Shown in pieces: positions 59,028 to 64,000 of a DNA stretch of 64,000 nt (positions within the stretch are counted from its first letter, which is position 1; every line of letters starts with the position of its first letter). The notes below the pieces were generated by a model. That model was not told where the DNA came from and searched no databases. It saw only the letters and a program-made list of their open reading frames with translations. Location: the NCBI GenBank assembly GCA_033964015.1, contig CM066917.1, positions 29,463,951-29,527,950 on the forward strand. The letters run 5' to 3'. This DNA is from Scolanthus callimorphus (Eukaryota > Cnidaria > Anthozoa > Actiniaria > Edwardsiidae). The translations under genes and the position numbers were made by a program.

Positions 59028-62000
59028 TTATTTCCTACCTAGAAATGTATTGGTGGGGTACGTTGGCTGTGGTATACAGTCAGCGCCACATGTGTCGTCC
59101 ATAGCAATGGGCCCGTCATTCCACATCAGGTCAAAACCCCCGACGCGTTTTTCTCGACCGGTCAACCTGTGGTTAAGAAATGTCAAATGCAGGAATCTCT
59201 CAATCTCTAAAAATACTTGGCGGTGATAAATTGTGACCCTAAAAATACCTTATTGTTAAAAATGAACCCTAAAAATACCAAAACCGCTTTGGTGCTATTG
59301 TAAGGGTCAGCCGTTGTTGCTTTTTTCTTGCTGATTGTGATACTCTCACACGATGATTGCAGTAATTTAGACAAACATGTGTTCATGACTCAGCTTTTTA
59401 TGTGTCTGAATGAAATTTAGACGAAGTTAAACCAGAGTCACCGCGTAGGCCTGGGGTCGACTCTATTCGACCCCTAAATGAGATCACGGCAGCCCCGCTT
59501 ACCACCGGCGTCTTTGGCACTTACAGACATGGAAAAGCCGCCATGTTGCCTTGGGCACCCATTGAATTCGGCTCCCGCCCTCCCTCCCAGAAGTAGATTG
59601 GTAAGTATATTCCACTGAGCAATCAGTGTGACGGGTACTCCCAGTGTGGGAGGGGAGCTGTGGCCCGCTTGCCATGGTTCCTCGGGTGCGCTTGGTCGAG
59701 CGACCTGCATGCGCACCGGTACTTAACCCCAACTAATCAGACAATGAGTTTAAGGGGGTTTCTACCGGCCCTAAAAAATACCCGTTCTTCCCTTTGTCCT
59801 TGACTTTCTGTCTGAAACTCCCAAAACATAACTGATTCCCAATTCTAACCACTAAAACATACGACGAGCACCCCTATCACAGGGAATTTCTTCAGAAACC
59901 CAACCATGGGAAAAGCTGAATTTCCCATGGTAGAAGAATGGGAAGTGTTCGGATTTCCCATGAATTCCGAACACTTCCCATGCGTCTACCTTGGGAAATT
60001 GGGCTTTTCCCATGGATGGGTTTCTGCAGAAATTCCCCTGTGTATCATGTAGTCGCACAGCCCGTTCTTAGTGTCGGTCACGCAACGCTACCCTCTCCTT
60101 TTCATGTCCTCCTCCCCTAGAGGGGCGTACCTGTTTTCCATATCTATAATGTAGAGCACGTCCTCTAACAGTCTAAACTTGAGCTCGTAATCTGACTGGC
60201 TGCTAGCTGTGAGGGACGGAGAGGCATTGACCTCTATTAGCCATCTAGAGAAAAAGAACAGCAGAAAATTACAATCGATTTCACAGGCGGCTTGTGGAAT
60301 CCTCCTTCAACATCGTCATTCGATAGTATGACTCGACGTGCTAATTGGCAAACAGGTCGTCATGTCTCGACCCTGTGTTTGTATTTTCTCAGAAAGCTGG
60401 ACTGACAATTTTCTCAACTCACTTTCGCCCCCACTCACTTTCGCCCACGCTCGGATTTCAGTGCTTCAAAAGTATTACCTGCTGGTCGAGTCACACTGTC
60501 ATATGAACCCTGCCTTTGCGCGTAGCTTTGAAATCGCGGTTGCGAATATTCTAAACAAGAATGTCAAGATGAACGAGGACTTTGTAACCGACGACGTTGG
60601 TCGAATCAAATTTTAACCCTAAAAGATACCATCCAAAATATCACGTTTTCGCACGAATACCCATAAAAGATACCACGGACCGCGATTTTAGCCCCTGAAA
60701 GATTCTATGTGCAGCTAGACACTATTTTTATCGCGAATAACCGCAATCGTAGGCGCGGTAATGGACGCGTAACGCCTGCGAGTTTTCACTATAGAGTTGT
60801 TCATGCTAAAAGCAGCCACCAACGTCTTAACACGGGCAGGGAAATACTCCATGATTGACCAGGTACTTACGGTTTCATATGACAATCAAGCATTATGTCA
60901 TAACCATACCTAGCATGGCAGTCAAGTGAGAATATTGCTACAGTATATACAATTTTGCAACAGTAAAAAAATTATATTGAAAAAATACGCTACTTATCCT
61001 AATCTCAAATGAAAATATTCTTTTCGACACAGTGGAAATACATTGGATGATCACCAAGAGAAAATGGGATCATGTTCTCTTGATAATAACATGATGGGAT
61101 GTCAGAAAATTGCCTAAATGTAATCATTATATTGACATTAAAGCGGATTTCAGATGACTGTCGTGAGTAATTCGCAATTACTTTGTAATTACTTCTATAG
61201 GTTTTATTCAGAATTGGTGTAATTACTTTGCGATTGGTTTCACTACAGTCATATGAAAACCGCTCTATTATTATTATTTGTTTTTTAATTATGTATGTTT
61301 GTTTATATGCGTGTGAGCGATTTTCAATTAGATTTTTCTTAGACTGGCTGCACAGCCATTTAAGTTAAGACCGAAGTGTTAGTTATAGTTACACCGTAGC
61401 CTGTCATTGGAGCAAAAAGGTATACCAAAACAGAATCATGGACACTGGTTTGTAGGATAAATAGCCATATTATCACCCTGCTTATGCCACACGATTCTAC
61501 AATAAATCGCCGGAAGAAATTTTGTACTGGGTTAACATGAGAATTTCGTTCTTCTTTGTTTCTTTGATTGCCAACTCCATGAGATAAGGATACATTTCGA
61601 AGCAATGTTTGTCATTGATCATTACTTTCTGCACAGCCTGTAGACTTTTGATGATTATTTGATCGATATCACGCATAACTCCCTCCACCTAAAACAAACA
61701 GTAGATATCGAGATAAATTATCAACGGTTATCATTTCAGGAGATCTCGGTAGATGTGCGCTATTGCTTGACTTACCGCAGAAACGCCCATCTTAGCGATG
61801 AGGTACCTCCGTAATTGTTGTAGCGACCACTTGCAGCCCTTTACAGAAGACAAAGAGATTCATTTAGAAATAATATCAAAGCACTGCATGTTTGAATTAA
61901 TGTTCAAATAACCAGGGCTCAGGGTTCTCATTATCGGACAAAAAGCCGGGTACTCGATGGCCCATGTGTACCACGCACCAATGTTTGCTGTTTTGTCAAA

Positions 62001-63494
62001 AAAAAAAAACGTTGCATCATGGACATGCGCAGTAATTACAAATACGACAAAATGTTGTGAAATCCGCGTACCATGGACCTCGGATGACTCATCACGTGGT
62101 ACAAAAAAGTGATCACGCGATCAATTTTAGACCGGCGGGCTGAAAAACCGAGAGGTGTAACGGTCTACTGGGAAGAAAAGTAAAACTTTCAAAATGTTTT
62201 TCACGAGGTTTTCATCTAAATAAATTGAAAGAGAACAGTAGGTAAAAATCATTCTACAACAACCGGTGCACAATATCATCTAAGACTGCTCCCTACTGTC
62301 CCTGAATAATGGTAACTTTTAAAAACTCATTTTTATTCAGTGCATGGTGTGGCTAGTAGAAAATATATTATGGCTAGTGAATCTTGGCCATTTACTGGCC
62401 ACTTGACTACTATTTTCAAAAGTTAAGAGCCCTGTGATATTTTTCTGAAAACCCGGTGGGAATCTAGATTCTAGATACAGAGGGGTGTAACTTGGTTAAG
62501 GTGAATTTGTAGACAGCACGGTGACAAGTGCACTCCATTACATTCTAAAAGTTAGAAATTTATGCACCTTTTCGGGATCGTAGTCTGGGGCAGTTTTCTG
62601 TATGGCAACATTTGTAAGATGTATATCTAGTATGACAGTCAAGATTAAACAATTTTGAGTCCTGTTCCTGGCGATGATTAAGATGATGATGCTAAAGGAT
62701 GTTGATAATGATTGTAATGATGCCGATGCTGCTGCTAATGAGGAGAATCAGTAAATAAGAAGTAAGTAAGTAAATGAATACAGAGGATTTCAGATGAACT
62801 TATTTGAAAAATAAAATTATTTGAGCCACGGCCTCTTTGGTATATTTTAGGGGTGAAACTGAAAATTTCAGACGATCATCCCCTACCAAAAAATATGGGA
62901 GTCCCCCCCACAGGAGATTTGTAAGAAGGATACAGGTGTCATCAATAGAATCCAATGAAAATCTTGAGTTTGAGAATCGTGCAAAGCCTTCTCTGTATAA
63001 CCACACGCATAAGGGACTGTACTGTGGACGAAAAATCATAAACTAATTTCACAAAGGACATTTTGGGGGTTTATAAATTTGCACAGACGTGTGATGCATG
63101 ATTCATGCTAAAATGAAAGTGGGAAAGCAGAGCTTACTGTGAAGCACTATTCTTTCTGAAATTACACAGTACTTTTTCAGAGAATATATCCATGATTTAT
63201 GATTGTGATAAGAAATGCTCACCAAACCCTAAATCTAGTCGCCATTGGCAACCATATAGTAGCAATGTTGGGCACTGTCATATTCTGTCAAACTTACCGA
63301 CGTCACAAGAACATATATTCTTAAATCAAACTTTCTTCCTAAAATAAAAGAAAATGTCCGAATTTAAAACTTACGAAAACGAATCAAGGGTGAGGTCAGA
63401 AGAAGCATTAGAATTAATTACCTCCAATCAAGAATGGATTTTCAATGTATCTTTGTACAATGTATGTCTCTATTGGTTCCTTGTCATCTTTGAG
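59028..63494 (-). CDS. TTLL9: Tubulin polyglutamylase-like TTLL9, C-terminal exons (partial gene)
   Basis: ATP-grasp enzyme of the tubulin tyrosine ligase-like family; TTLL9 adds glutamates to axonemal tubulin in cilia and flagella. Exons, 5' to 3': 63422-63494, 63298-63338, 62934-63021, 62568-62626, 61776-61838, 61594-61688, 60871-60909, 60131-60244, 59028-59166. Every junction is GT/AG and every phase fits. Motifs: [125 protein letters not shown] (metal and ATP ligands), [17 protein letters not shown]. The [11 protein letters not shown] tail identifies TTLL9 rather than TTLL1. N-terminal exons lie past 64000. The last intron contains a 165-bp palindrome. Confidence 0.95.
59878..60042. repeat. 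165-bp near-perfect palindrome in TTLL9 intron
   Basis: cacagggaatttcttcagaa mirrors ttctgcagaaattcccctgtg; inner arms cccatggtaga / tctaccttggg and gaagtgttcgga / tccgaacacttc are complementary around a cccatgaa centre. A partial relative occurs at 51385-51415 (cagcttttcccatgga). A foldback transposon remnant. Confidence 0.85.
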
Positions 63495-64000
63495 CTGAAA
63501 TAAAGTAATATAGGAATAGAGAGGAAAGGGGAGTCAAATGACAAAGAGTGTGTGAATGGGTGTGCCAATGTGAAGTTTGCAGGTGTTGCGTGACATTTTG
63601 AATTTTGATCCCAGTAAAAAATGAAATCCTAAAAATTGAGGTGGTGTTGATAAATAACACAGAAGTATGAGAGTCCGAAGGTGGTTGCTCTCCTATAGGT
63701 TTACTGTAATGTTTTGGTGGGCAACATGCATGTCATTCTTGGCAGTGACGCAGGATGCCTTTAAATATGTCTGCCACTCCTTAATCATGGGTCATTTCAA
63801 TGCTACTCCCAGCCGAGTATGAGATTGTGTGCAGCCCACCCTCCTCCCTGTAGTGGTTGATAGCCTACCCAACATCTCTGCATACTCATTGCCTCTGCAG
63901 TCATGGACCCTCCCCATAACTTAATGCCTTGTGATGATATAATGAGTATGCATGGTGGAAAAGAGTACTAACTAATGCAGAACTTCTTCTCAAGCAGGGG
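63495..64000. other. TTLL9 intron at window edge
   Basis: Contains no further exon that matches the TTLL family in phase. Nothing else was recognised. Confidence 0.5.

Overview
This window is animal nuclear DNA. It is AT-rich, its genes are split by many small phase-matched introns, and it is packed with short inverted-repeat transposons. The protein families fit an invertebrate metazoan: a heat-shock factor, ORC6, a cytochrome b5-fused fatty acid desaturase, a mitochondrial-clan P450 and TTLL9. The repeat style and the OTU-bearing Helitron suggest an anthozoan cnidarian such as a coral or anemone, but that is inference, not proof.

Layout, left to right. (1) 529-6519 minus: five exons of a heat-shock factor gene running off the left edge; the DNA-binding domain is complete. 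(2) 6520-9438: divergent intergenic region to ORC6, holding two identically spaced modules of a palindromic CRE plus a perfect three-unit heat-shock element, and an E2F-type site. (3) 9439-13132 plus: six exons of ORC6. (4) 13474-25934 minus: fifteen exons (fourteen located with exact splice phase, N-terminus and one membrane exon unresolved) of a cytochrome b5/front-end desaturase, its introns full of foldback elements and minisatellites. (5) 31.2-51.2 kb: a broken second copy of the 3' half of that desaturase gene, in the same exon order, blown apart by insertions: a 1-kb palindrome, a ~10.6-kb Helitron (OTU-Rep-helicase plus an RPA-like protein), a 387-bp TIR element and a 3.7-kb CR1/L2-like retrotransposon. 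(6) 51875-57715 minus: a mitochondrial-type cytochrome P450, with two MITEs of one family (524 bp and 61 bp) in its introns. (7) 59028-63494 minus: TTLL9, running off the right edge.

The genes are unrelated housekeeping, lipid/sterol and ciliary functions; there is no operon. The unifying story is transposon biology. Because parts of the locus are duplicated, several insertions can be read against an unoccupied copy of the same site inside this window. Four otherwise intact reading frames (ORC6 start, desaturase heme motif, Helitron Rep, retrotransposon PHD finger) are each broken by what looks like a single missing base, which points to residual consensus deletions in the assembly at least as much as to gene decay.
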